Assembly: GCA_963921425.1 (NCBI GenBank)
Contig: OY992832.1
Location: 30,965,489 to 31,029,488 of the forward strand
Length of the DNA: 64,000 nucleotides
Source: Dryas octopetala
Lineage: Eukaryota; Streptophyta; Magnoliopsida; Rosales; Rosaceae
Direction of reading: 5' to 3'
Shown here: positions 11,836 through 23,422 of the stretch, one piece after another
Layout: every line of letters starts with the position of its first letter
How positions within the stretch are numbered: position 1 is the first letter of the stretch
Program-made: the position numbers and the translations under genes
Notes under the pieces: model-generated
What the model was told of the DNA's origin: nothing
Database searches by the model: none
Seen by the model: only the letters and a program-made list of their open reading frames with translations

Positions 11836-11841
11836 TATAAA
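11836..11841 (+). promoter_or_regulatory. Candidate TATA box of the P450 gene
   Basis: TATAAA in the context TGTCCTATAAACTAC lies 54 nt before the ATG at 11895. With a usual TATA-to-start distance of about 30 nt, transcription would begin near 11868 and give a short leader. This rests on position and motif only. Confidence 0.45.
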
Positions 11842-11894
11842 CTACGAAAGAAAGAAAGACAGATACCATTCTAACATCTAAAACTATTTTTCTG

Positions 11895-13993
11895 ATGGAG
11901 CTTCAGTGTCCTTCCTTTCAAGTCCTGTTCACCTTCTTGCTCTTCATGATTGTGGTGCTGAAAATAGGGAAGAGAGGCAAAACCAATCACTCTGCTTCGA
12001 ATCTCCCGCCAGGGCCATGGAAGCTACCATTTATAGGGAACTTACACCAGCTCATTGGCTCTCTACCCCATCATGGACTAAGAGACTTGTCCAAGAAATA
12101 TGGACCCCTCATGCATCTAAGGCTTGGAGAAGTTTCCACCATAGTTGTTTCATCAGCAGAGTTTGCCAAAGAGGTGATGAAAACCCATGATGTTGTCTTT
12201 GCATCAAGGCCCCATATCCTTGCTTCAAGGATCATGTCTTATGGTTCTACAAACATTGCCTTTGCACCATATGGTAATTACTGGAGACAACTGCGAAAAA
12301 TTTGCACACTTGAGCTTCTAAGCACAAAGCGTGTTCAATGTTACCAACCTATTAGGGAAGAAGAGGTGCTGAATCTTATTAAATGGATTGCTTTGAAAGC
12401 GGGATCCCCCATCAATCTTAGTGAGGAAATTTACTCATCCACATATGCCATCACTTCAAGAGCAGCATTTGGTAAAAAAAGCAAAGATCATGAAAAATTC
12501 ATATATGTTGTTAAGGAAGGTATGAAGGTGGGAGGAGGCTTCAATCTTGTAGATGTTTTTCCTTCAGTCCATTTGCTTCATCTTACAAGTGGGACGAAGC
12601 CAAAACTTGAGAGTCTGCATAAAGAAGCTGACAGGATACTGGAAAACATCATCAAAGAACATAAAAAGGATATGGCAACAATAAAGAGTGGTGAGGGTGA
12701 AGCAGAGGAAGACCTGGTAGATGTTCTCTTAAAATTTCATGAGCATGGCAGTGGCCTTGAGTTTTCACTGACTGCTGACAACATCAAAGCAGTAATCTTG
12801 GTAAGTATATACATGCACAGTTTGTTGATATCATGCTTTTAAAAGTCAAACCAATTTCAATTATTGTTCCAAACGTACAGTTGAAAAACGTTGGTTAAAG
12901 TAGGTCTGGATTCAAATTGGACATCATCATAAAAAAAATTTCATCACTAGATTTTGGGTGTTTGCCCCTTTTGTCTTGGTTTTGTTTCTTAAAAAGCTGG
13001 AGGCAATGTATTTGACAAAATGCCTCAAAGAGACAACTAGAAGAATACTTAAAAGACTCTTTCTCTTCAAAGTAAACACTTGTCTTTAATGACCACTTAG
13101 GTCAACATTTTCCACATACTTCTGCGTTGCCCATAATTTTTCACCTTGTCCAATCTGTGAATCTCCATATCAAGGATCCTTCATATCATATCCTTTACAA
13201 ACACACTCTTAAGTCTGGAAAATATAGGATTTACCCTTTTCTGTCATCCATATATATAAAGCATATCATATTTTAAGTTTATCAACAAGATTTCTAGAAT
13301 TGGTTTCAAGCTTTTTAGGTAATCATTTAACTGAGGTTATAAATTAACCATTTGCAGGACATTTTCGGTGCTGGGAGCGAGACATCAGCTACAACTGTAG
13401 ATTGGGCAATGTCAGAAATGATACAAAATCCAAGAGTAATGAAAATGGCACAGGATGAGGTGAGACAAGTGTTTAATAGAAAAGGGAAAGTGGATGAAAC
13501 AGGCATTAAAGGGATGAAATATTTACACTTGGTAATTAAAGAGACATTGAGGTTACACCCTCCTGCTCCCCTTTTACTTCCGCGAGAATGCGGAGAGAAG
13601 TGTGAGATTGATGGATTTGAAATACCTGTTAAAACCAAGGTAGTTGTCAATGCATGGGCAATTGGTAGAGATCCCAATTACTGGACTGAACCAGAGAGCT
13701 TTTATCCAGAGAGATTCCTTGATAGCTTCATTGACTACAAGGGAACAAACTTTGAATATATCCCATTTGGAGCGGGAAGGAGAATATGCCCAGGCATATC
13801 ATTTGGTTTGGCCAACACAGAGCTCCAACTTGCACTATTGTTGTACCATTTTGATTGGAAACTCCCCAATGGAATGAAGCATGAAGACCTGGAGATGACT
13901 GAGGCCTTCGGCGTCACAGTCCGAAGAAAAGAAGATCTGCACTTGATTCCCATTCTGTATCATCCTCATCCTATTGACAATTCCCAAGTATGA
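11895..13993 (+). CDS. Cytochrome P450, CYP71D-like (two exons)
   Basis: A membrane-anchored haem monooxygenase of the endoplasmic reticulum; CYP71-clan enzymes usually oxidise terpenoids, phenolics or other specialised metabolites, but the substrate here is unknown. Exon 1 is 11895-12800 and exon 2 is 13358-13993, joined across a 557-bp GT-AG, phase-0 intron at the position usual for the family. The product is 513 aa, normal length. Visible features: hydrophobic N-terminal anchor (about residues 9-24), proline-rich hinge PPGP (38-41), I-helix AGSET (307-311), K-helix ETLR (364-367), PERF (419-422) and the haem loop [10 protein letters not shown] (439-448) with Cys446 as the iron ligand. No frameshift or stop was found. 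The ATG is the first in frame and precedes the anchor. Closest resemblance is to CYP71D; the subfamily needs a tree. It lies alone between transposon clusters. Confidence 0.93.
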
Positions 13994-15177
13994 AAATGTC
14001 AAGTACTTTTATTCTTGTGAGCGTCATTGTTGTTTGTTTATAACTTGACAGTATCAATTCCCCAATGCTATCAGGTTCGGAAATCAAAAGTACAACGCCT
14101 AGTCAGTAGTCACACAATGGCAATCAAAGACTTAACTTGTGTAATTCAATCGAGTTGATCACCATGCAAATCAATTAATGCATTTACCACCATCATTATG
14201 AGCAAATTAGAAGAAACACAAAGATCAAAATTTGCATAACGATATGAGAGTTTAAAAGGTTTGGGGGTTCAGATCAAAAGCACTTGAAGTATCTAAGGCC
14301 CCGTTTGGTATTTGATTTAAATACAGTTTTTTTTATTTTTAAAAACAATATCTCATTTTGTTTAAGTGAAAACTTGTTTGGTAGTCTACTTTTTGAAATA
14401 AAAATTTAAAAATTATCCAAAAATACCCCATTTTCTAAATACCCCATTTTCTAAATACATCAAATCATTGTTTTCCTCTTTTTTTTTTTTCTTTCCGTCT
14501 TCCTTTGCGACTCGAGGCTTGGTTTGTGAGTCTGCGACCCTATTCTTCATCTTCTACCTTAGCAATCTCTTGGTCTTTATCTCCTCTGTGGATCATGTTT
14601 ATCTTCATCTCACTTCATCTTCTCAACTCTAGAAGGTAAATTCATTTATTTTTGCCCTAGATTTTGTCCTACGATTTGGGGGATGGTATGTGTGATGGGT
14701 CTTTGATGATTTAAATTGGCCATTTCGAAAATCAATTCCTATGCCTTTTCTAGGGGTAGGGAATGTAAGATTCACATTTCCCCGTTTGGTAATATTGAGA
14801 AAGTAAATTAATAATTCCATTTTCATTTCCATTTTATTGTTTGGTTTGTGAAGAAATATGAAATAAAATTGGTCTAGTTTTTCAATTATACTCTTATTTA
14901 TTAAACAAAAGCAATATTTTTTTAATTAATTTAATAAAATATCAGAGTTAATTTAGTTTACAAAATAAGCAATAAATGCTTTGCCAAGAGGGAAAAAACA
15001 AAACCCAAACTCCAGCAAGAGTTTTATTTTCCCCCAATAAGAAAAATTATTTTCCTTAGGCTAGGAAATGATTTGCCTTCGATGTATCAATAATGATAAT
15101 TGTCTCACATTTTTTTTCCTACATTATCTCACTTTATGTGTCATTACTTTACTGGAAGGGTATTTCCTTTTTTTAGG
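13994..15177. other. P450 3' flank with MITE-like debris
   Basis: The P450 3' UTR presumably lies in the first 200-300 bases. At 14299 TAAGGCCCCGTTTGGTATTTG looks like a Tourist-like left end (compare 39845), but no matching right end was found. A 17-18-bp duplication of AAATACCCCATTTTCT occurs at about 14422-14458. A GGGAATGTAAGATTCACATTTCC segment near 14759 may be another decayed MITE. No gene is seen. Confidence 0.35.
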
Positions 15178-15186
15178 TTTTATTTT

Positions 15187-16400
15187 GGCTCAAGTACATT
15201 TATATCCACCAACTATAGGGTCCATTTCAAGTTGGTCCACTTACTATAAAACATTTCAAATGTTCCCATTAACTATAGGGTTCATTTCAAGTTAGTCCAT
15301 GAATTATAAAAAATTTCAAATTTCCTCATTAATTATATGGTTTATTTCAAGTTGAGCCACGAACTAACAAAAAACATACAAAATGGTTGACAAAATCAGA
15401 TTGACAAAAAAATCGAACCGAACCAGATTATTTATATATATTTATATATGTTATATTATAAAAAAGTTGTATATATTGAATAAAAAAGATGCAAGGTGTT
15501 TTTTGCACATGTTGGGGTTCGAACCCATGACCTTGTGAAGAGAGTCAAAATATTTATTCTCACTACACCACTTAACCACTTATGAAATTAAAGAAAATGT
15601 AATATATTTATAGGCATACTGATACTTGAAATATAATAATTTATAAAATTAAATATATTTTATATATCATTCCTTTTTTAAAAAGATATTACTTTAGGTC
15701 TCTATTTAAATATTATCATTGCAAAAAGTCTAAAAATTTTACTAGTTTATATTTTATATAATTTATAGTTTCTATATTGTAAACATATTACTAAAAGTCC
15801 AAAACTATAATTTATAATTTATATACTAAAATTATTAGAGTATAGGTTTAATTTTTAAGGTTTAAGGTTTAAGGTTTCAGACTTTATGGTTTAATATATA
15901 AGGTTATGGTGTAGAATACAAATTATAATTTTATAAATTATTATATTTCAAGTATCAGTATGCATATAAATATATTGGATGTACTTAAATATTATAAGTG
16001 ACTAAATGGTGTAGTGGGAATTTATACTTTTACTCTCCTCACAAGGTCCTGGGTTTGAACCTAGCATGTTCCAAAAACACCTTATACCTTTTTTATTCAA
16101 AATATATAACTTTTATTTAATAAATAAAAAAATTAAAAATATAAATATAAATAATCCGGTTCGGTTTGGTTTGGTTTTTTTGTCAACCCGATTTTGTCTT
16201 CTATTCTGTATGTTTTTTGTTAGTTTGTGGACCAACTTGAAATGAACCTTATAGTTAATGGAGAAATTTGAAATGTTTTATACTTCGTGGACTAACTTGA
16301 AATGAACCCTATAATTAATGGAGAAATTTGAAATATTTTATAATTCGTGGACCAACTTGAAATGAACCCTATAGTTGGTGGATATAAATGTACTTGAGCC
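15187..16400. mobile_element. 1.2-kb fold-back Mutator-like element
   Basis: It starts GGCTCAAGTACATTTATATCC and ends with the exact inverse, flanked by the 9-bp duplication TTTTATTTT (15178-15186 and 16401-16409). The two halves are inverted copies along most of their length, meeting near 15790. Each arm opens with three tandem units of about 68 bp containing CTATAGGGTYCATTTCAAGTTRGTCCAC. Matching inner landmarks include GGTTCGAACCC (15516-15526) against its partner near 16050. There is no transposase. A transcript through it would form a very long hairpin. Confidence 0.75.
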
Positions 16401-16409
16401 TTTTATTTT

Positions 16410-17531
16410 TTATTTTGTAGTGTTCAATGTTTCAATGCTTTGTAAAGTGGTATGAAATTGTGATATTAAATTATGGTAAATGTAGCATTGCAGTCGATGT
16501 ATGAGTTTCTCTCAATCTCTTACTAATTTTTTACTCACCCCTATTTTCTCATCCCCCCCTCTCTCTCTCTCTCCCAGATTCCTCTCTCATTCTTATGGGT
16601 TTCTCTTACTGTTTGTCGCTCTCTCTCTCTCTCTCTCCTCCCTCCCTCTGCTTCGTCTCTCTCAACCCACGTCAGGGCAAACCGGGACCAACCGACCACC
16701 TCGGTCTGTTGCGATCACCGCTCCGATTGAAGCCAAAACTCACTGATCTTACGGAATCTGATGGTATATAGGCTTTAGAAACTTAAGAGTTTACTTTTCA
16801 TTCTCTTCTTAAATTAGGAATTTTTTATTTAATTTTTAGAGTTCCGAAACCCCAATTCTTAGGTTGTATTTTCATTGTGATTTAGAGTTATAGTGTCTTG
16901 TCTTATGCATTCCCTTTGTTTGTGTTAAGTCCGTTTTCAACCTTAACCTATTATATGCAGAGATTTGGAGAAGATAAAAAGAGGAAGAAGATGTAGCCAG
17001 GAGCATAGCTCCAATGGCGATTTGGATTGATAAGAAAAGTCACAACAATACAACTGCCTTACAAATGAGAGTCGCTGGCCTTAAATCCCTCCTCACCATA
17101 AATGTGAGTGCCACGTGGCCACTATAACAAACTTTAGCTTAAATCCATTTTAAAATGATAAATAGTAAAATTCAGAAATAAAACTATTAACTAAAAATTG
17201 CTTGAGATAAAGGAAATCTCTCTAAAGCTTCTTATCAGTTTGGGGTTTGATTAGTTAAAAAATATGAGTTCTGACTTGGCATGGATCAATTTTTAAGTTG
17301 TAGTTTCTTCTCTTTCACTCAAGTTATTACATTATTTAATTTTTCTAGTTTTTGTTTAGTCTGAATTAATATGGATTTTAGAGTTAATGTCATCTTGCTA
17401 ATTGATAAGGAATATTGCACAACTCGTCTTGCAGCCACACTTATATTAATTCAGTTTATAATTAAGATCGATGACCTTCTTTATGTTTTTTTATTTAATA
17501 TATATGGTTTCAATCAGTTTTCCTAGGCAAT
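16410..17531. other. Intergenic stretch
   Basis: CT-rich runs lie at 16555-16665. A short reading from ATG 17013 (MAIWIDKKSH...) is open for about 38 codons but has no recognised domain. No gene is claimed. Confidence 0.35.
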
Positions 17532-17539
17532 CCTACAAG

Positions 17540-18626
17540 TAGGGGTGGGCACGGTGCGGTTCGACTCACTTTTCTCTCGGAACCGTGCGTCGCGCCGGAC
17601 ATTAATACACGGTGCGGTTCGGTGCTTAAAACCGTGAAAGAAATAATAAAAACCAAACCAAACCATTCAAGGTGCGGTGCGGTGCGGTTCTCCACTGCGG
17701 TTCTGGGCCTAATGAGCTATTATTCAGATTAGCACTTTTGGGCCTCACATTTATTTTTTTAAGCCTAAGCCCAATTATTTAATGATGCAAACTCATCCTA
17801 ATTAACAAGTTTTGGCAACAAAAAAACAAATTTACAAGTTAATTCAATGAACTTAACTAAAAAGACTCACACATTAAACTTTGCTTAACCTGCTTAGTAC
17901 TTAAAATTTAAAAGTTAAAAACAAAATCAATTATACAAGTATACAACCAATGACTACAACTACAAGTTAAGAACCTGCTTAAAACAAAGTTACTAACTTA
18001 CTAGTTACTACAAGTTATAAACCTTATATGGCATATACCCTATACACTTATATAGTATATAACTATATATTATACCCTAAAACTATAAACAATTAAAAAT
18101 TTTAGTATATAGAGTATAAACTATAAATAATATACTAATTTTTTTTTTTATATAGAATATAAAGAATATACTAATTTTATTATATAGGGTAATGGGTATA
18201 ACTAAAATTATATACTAAAACATTATTAATTTATTATTATATTATATATCTAGAAAATAGGTCATAGGGTTATATAAAATATATTTTAGGGTCTAAACCC
18301 TAAAATATAGCTACGTTAATACTAATTCTAATATTTTATTAGGGTTTATGGTCTAAAGTGTATAAAAATATGTACAAAAAGTGTATAAAAAGTATATAAT
18401 AATCGTATAAATATATATATAAAAATATATATATATAATGGTGTATATATGTATAAAAATATAAAAAACATATATTTTTTGCAAGTATGTGGTGTGGTTC
18501 GGTTCGGTGCGGTTAAATAAGGTGTGGAACCGGTGCAGTTCGGTTCTTTTGGCGGTGTTGACTTTTTTTGGTTAACGTGGTTTTTTGCGGTTTTTTGGCA
18601 GTACGCGGTTAAAGTGCCCACCCCTA
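17540..18626. mobile_element. hAT-family MITE (1.1 kb)
   Basis: The ends TAGGGGTGGGCAC and GTGCCCACCCCTA are perfect inverted repeats, flanked by the 8-bp duplication CCTACAAG (17532-17539 and 18627-18634), a clear hAT signature. The subterminal parts are rich in GGTGCGGTTCGGT and related words; the interior is very AT-rich with TACCCTAAA-like words. No coding capacity: the 61- and 91-codon readings are chance. It shares terminal and interior style with the larger element at 7708 and the remnant at 3515. Confidence 0.85.
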
Positions 18627-18634
18627 CCTACAAG

Positions 18635-20959
18635 TATAGCTACACCAATGAGCAAGATATGGGGAGACAAACACAGTCACAAAGATAAACACACCAAAAG
18701 AAGCAACAACAGAAGTTCCTGTACGATTTATTAAATGAGTTTTTTTGTTTTTTTATCAGGCAATACCTTACATCTAATCTCAATTCAAAATATCATGTTC
18801 TGCAATTATACTTGAGGTTAGCTTAGTTTATATTTTTATTTTGATTCATTCCATATATGAGTGACAACAAATTTTGGCTGATATTTCTTATTAATGTTTT
18901 TGTATTGATATCAGATCTGGTGGTTGTCATTGTGTTTGCAACTTGTGGTGGCATTGCAACTCTGTCCACTATCATAGCTCTTGCTTTGTTTCTAATGAAT
19001 TTCTTTTTGAAGATTGGGAATTTTCTTCTACACTAAGTCCTCAGCATTTGAGTTTGATCTTAATTTCTATTCTTTTGCTGGCTTGCTGATTTATGTGATG
19101 AATTAAATATGATTTGTATTTGAGTTTGGTTTTAATTTCTAGCTTTCATATGTATTTGATTCACGTGGTTGAAGGATTTTCATGAGTGCATCAATGGTGC
19201 TCTGCATTTTAAAAAAGGTATAGAAATTAAGAAGTTTCATTTAAATGAAACCCAAATTAAGAAGAGAGAGAGAGAGATCAAGAGAGACCTGGAGCAGCTG
19301 TGTCGACAACATGTGATCTAGAGTCCCTAATGTTCACAACCAGCCTAGTGTTAGTGGAAGTGTGATAGGTATACAAGTAAGAGAGGGCCATGTTGATGCA
19401 TCTTAACCAAAGTTTCTCAGTTGGTGAAAGAAGTTCATCAAGAACCACACCCACATCAAGAGGGCCATATTGATGCAGCTTAATTTCTGTTCCTTTTTTT
19501 AATTTCTCTGATGCATTTCTCTTTTGTTAATGGTGACTCAGTAGCTCATTTTCAAGTCAATTTTAAATTCTGGAATCTAAGCCATCTACTTTTTGGAATT
19601 GAAGTACTTACATATAAACATTCAATCTAGTTTCACGTCAGTTTTAAATTCACTATTGTTAAGTAAATAGAAATCGAGTTGATGCAATTTAGTGTATGAA
19701 AAAAAGTTTGTTTGTTTGATACTTGAGATAGGATTTCATTTTGAATAAAATTGTCAACTGAAACTAATATACGAAATTCAGGGAAGCAAGGTGAAGCAAA
19801 TGGAAAATTTTAATTGACATTTGGCTGCCCACTAAGTTTGTAGTGCATAAAGAGTGTTGGGCCCTCCTTGTTCTCTTTAATTTTTTCTAATAATTATCTT
19901 TTTCTCGTCCTTTCTTGACATATATATAAAAGCAATCTTTGAATGACTTTCTTGTCTTCCTTTGTCACTTGTGTACAGCGTGGACCATAATTTTCAATGG
20001 ACAAGCCCGAATTTTTAGTGACCAAACTGTCCATCATTAAAAAAACAAATAAGTAAGTGGTCAAGAAAGAACAAAAATGGGTAAGAGAGTACCTGAAAAA
20101 GATTATAATATTTCTTTCGATCCGAGATGTAGAGAGAGAAGTTAGAGAAATTGGGAGTTAGGTTTCCTAAAATTAAAGACAAAATGTTGAATTCAAGAAA
20201 TCACTTACCTCAGAAATCGGGAGTTAAGGTTTACCTTAGAAATTGGGAGTTAGGGTTTACCTCAGAAATTGATAAGGACCAAGAGGATGAATCAGGCAAA
20301 GAGGGAGTGAGAGAGTGACAGAAACAGAGAGAACAAAGGGTGCTGGGTGTTTCAAGGGATGAATGAATTGGTTGAGAGTAGGAGGATTGTGGTGGTGGTG
20401 ATGGTGATCCATGTGGTTGTTGTTGTCGGCGGGATTTGGGAGAATGCTTCAAAGCTCTCCATTCCCTCTCCACATTTCAAAACCCTATTTCAAAAAATAA
20501 GAGGAAAAACTTGGAGAAATTCCTCACTAATCAAACTTATTCTGTGAATTGGTAACCAAAATAACAATAAAATAGAGAATACAGAGCAACTAATTGAAAA
20601 CCTCAAGTGCCGAATGGGTGGAAATCGAACTGCAACAGTGGGTTGCCCATCTCCTTCTCAGGCTTCTTTGATCCCTTTGAATTTTTGGGCATAAAATATG
20701 TGAAGCAACCAATTTGAAAATGAGGTGTTTCGGGTGGCATATCCAATTCTCCTTGGAGAGTGTGCCTCAGCATCACTGAAGTGTTGCTGTACCAAACACT
20801 TTTTGAAGCTGGTTGGTTAATTTAGAGAAGTGGGGATAGGATTTTTTTCTTAAGCGCAACTGTATAAGCAACCCTCTCATAATAGTTCCATCTCACATAT
20901 GCGTTAATGGTTGCATGTGATATTTAGTAACCCCATAAGCCCCCACCGCCCAAATTAGT
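18635..20959. other. Intergenic stretch with an exon-like hydrophobic reading
   Basis: At 18917-19036 an open reading preceded by a possible splice acceptor (GATATCAG) encodes about 39 residues, strongly hydrophobic (LVVVIVFATCGGIATLSTII...), then TAA. It may be an exon remnant or chance. The rest includes GA-rich tracts (19264-19277) and short meaningless ORFs at 20231-20547. No gene is supported. Confidence 0.3.
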
Positions 20960-23422
20960 TAGTATTAACAAACGAAAATGGGAGTGACTTAAGCAGTCAA
21001 TGCAAGAACAGTATTTGTTGACCATATTTTTGAGCAATTGCCACCTACTGAAATATAGTCCATGAAATTAGTGATTACTGCTCACTTTTCTTGTAGTGCC
21101 TATAACCATGCCAAGTTGCTCAATCATGGAAATTGCACTCTCGGCTGTACATTATCGCGGCCGTACCTTATCGCAAGAAAATGCCTCGCCGGAAGTGGAA
21201 GTAACTCTTGGCTGTGAACTGTCTCGGCATCACCTCCATCTTGGCCATGAAGCTTTTCAGCGGAAGCCTTACATGTTGCAAGTATTGATGACCCAAGAGC
21301 CTTCAGCTTTCCGGTCGTGAATTCCGAGAATTTCCAGCCAAGAGCCTTGCCATTGTCTCGGGTATGAGCTTCTTGGCTTAAAACACTGCTCTTTCTTTCC
21401 TCTTACAGCATTGAGTTTCAATGATGCCCCAGCCAGAATATTGTCTTGGCTCTCTATCTCAGCTGTAAGTGCTCGAGTTCTCTATCTCGACTGAAAACAC
21501 AACGCCTGCTGCGACGAAGTTTGACGAGTCTCAGCCGCGAAAAAGGTTCATGGCCGTGAGAGCTTGGGCCATGATCGAGAGCTTCTCGGTTGTGGGACTC
21601 CTTGTTAGAGATTTCAAAATATATATAATTATATATGACTCATGTACATATATTATTCAAATTGGTCGGTGGGTGCATTGCTTTCTAAACTAACTTTGAT
21701 TTTAACAGTTGCAAACTTTGGGTTTTCAGTCATATCCAATAGATGCATTTGTCCACCAAGTGGCAGTTATGGCACCTCTTCATCAAAATAAAATGGGTGC
21801 TTTGGCACCCATTGGAATCTATAAAAACCCACAACGTGGGAATGCTGCAATAAGTGAATCAATCTCTCTTTAACTCTTATTATCTATATATTATACAATT
21901 TTCTTCTTAGAAATTTCTAAGGGCTAAACTTTATAATTTCAATCTTTGTTGTATCCTGAAAGTGTTTTGTTTAGAACTAATAAGCAAACTCTAACGTGCT
22001 TCAAAGTTCAATTTCTGTCTATTCTCAATTTGGTTCTAACGTACACTTTCCTCATCTCCAAACTTACAAGAGACGCCGATGACAAACTCTCATCAATTCT
22101 TACATCGACTGATGATGGGTGAGGGTGGAATTCTTTCAACGCCACGCATGCATGTGCGCAGCTAGTGAGCTTCCCTCTTGCAGCGGCGAGGTTGCTTGAT
22201 GATGTATGGCCGGAAGTCACAGTGCTTTCCGCGTCGGAGTATTACCCAGCAGTGAGCTTCTCGACCTCGAGGCAGCCGTATACAAATGCTTTTGATATTT
22301 GGAGAGTGGCAGCATCTTTGGTGTATCGGTGCTTCCTATCATAGCATAGCATCTGATACGACATACCTCAAATTTTTGGGCGTATTAGTGCTTCCTAGTC
22401 GGCAATGCTGCCGAGGGGTCGGCAATGTCGCCGAGGTAACGCTCCAGGAAAGAGGTCACACCTATATTCCTTCCTTTTTGTATTCTCATCTTCCTTTGCG
22501 TCTGCAAGTCACGGCCGTGCAGCATGCCTACCACAGTTTCGGCCAGGAATGGAAGTTGTTCTCGACGTCGGAGTTATCTCGGCAATCTGTTATGCTTCCA
22601 CTTTGGTCGTAGCTACTCCCCCTGTTTTTGTTAATAAGGCTACATTAAGTAACCAACTAACCAATTGTTTTGGCCTAAATGCATGTTTGGCCGAGAATGC
22701 CAAAACAATCAAACAAACATTTAAAACAAGGCACTGTCTTTTAAAATTCTCATAAGAACTCTCACAGACAAGACCACAGCCACACTCTTGCCCATATCAT
22801 TTTCAACCAATTAATCTCAAAGTCATTTCCCCGGCCAACTCCAAATTTCACGCCCAAAGTAGCAACGCTAGTTCTCATAAGCCATGGCCAACAACCAATC
22901 TTCCATTTATATATATATATATATATATAAAATAGATTGGACCATTATACAGACTTGATTCAATGATTCCAAGAGTGCTATCACTGAAATTAGTGAATCT
23001 TACATCTCGTAAACATAATAAAACAGAGGTATTAAGACCTCTCTTTGTTATGGGTTTTACTGCAATTTGCACTATCGGAATTGATTTCATAGTGCCACTT
23101 AAGGATCTATGGCACTTTGTATTTTGAAACAAAATGCAGAAGAGTGGGGATTTTAGCTTCATCTTTATTGACTGTATAAACGGATATATAGTCTGATTCA
23201 AGTGCGAATGTTTGCACTATGCAAACGTCTCACACCGACCCATCGTTCGGTTTCCTATATATATATATATTTATATACATAGAAAGCTTAAAGAGGTGGC
23301 CAGCCGTGCTTAACCCCAAGTCTTGACCTCTTTGTATTTTTTGGGTTGATTGCCAAAATGTTGCAGATAGTGAAGCGACAAATTGAAGCAATTTTTGTTG
23401 CAAAAATTATATTTTTCAGCCT
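20960..23422. other. Degraded repeat region, no intact gene
   Basis: GC-richer segments at 21100-21610 and 22030-22600 are full of TCGGC/GCCG words, the same vocabulary as the minus-strand retroelement at 23.4-25.0 kb. A promoter-like GAATCTATAAAAACCCAC occurs at about 21820, followed by LTR-leader-like sequence. I infer old LTR-retrotransposon material but cannot set borders. (TA)n runs lie at 22906-22929 and 23258-23270. Short ORFs here show no domain. Confidence 0.35.

Noticed and set aside
15516..15526. GGTTCGAACCC, resembling a tRNA T-arm
   Set aside because: No acceptor, D or anticodon arm surrounds it, and its partner in the inverted arm is diverged; it is part of the fold-back element.
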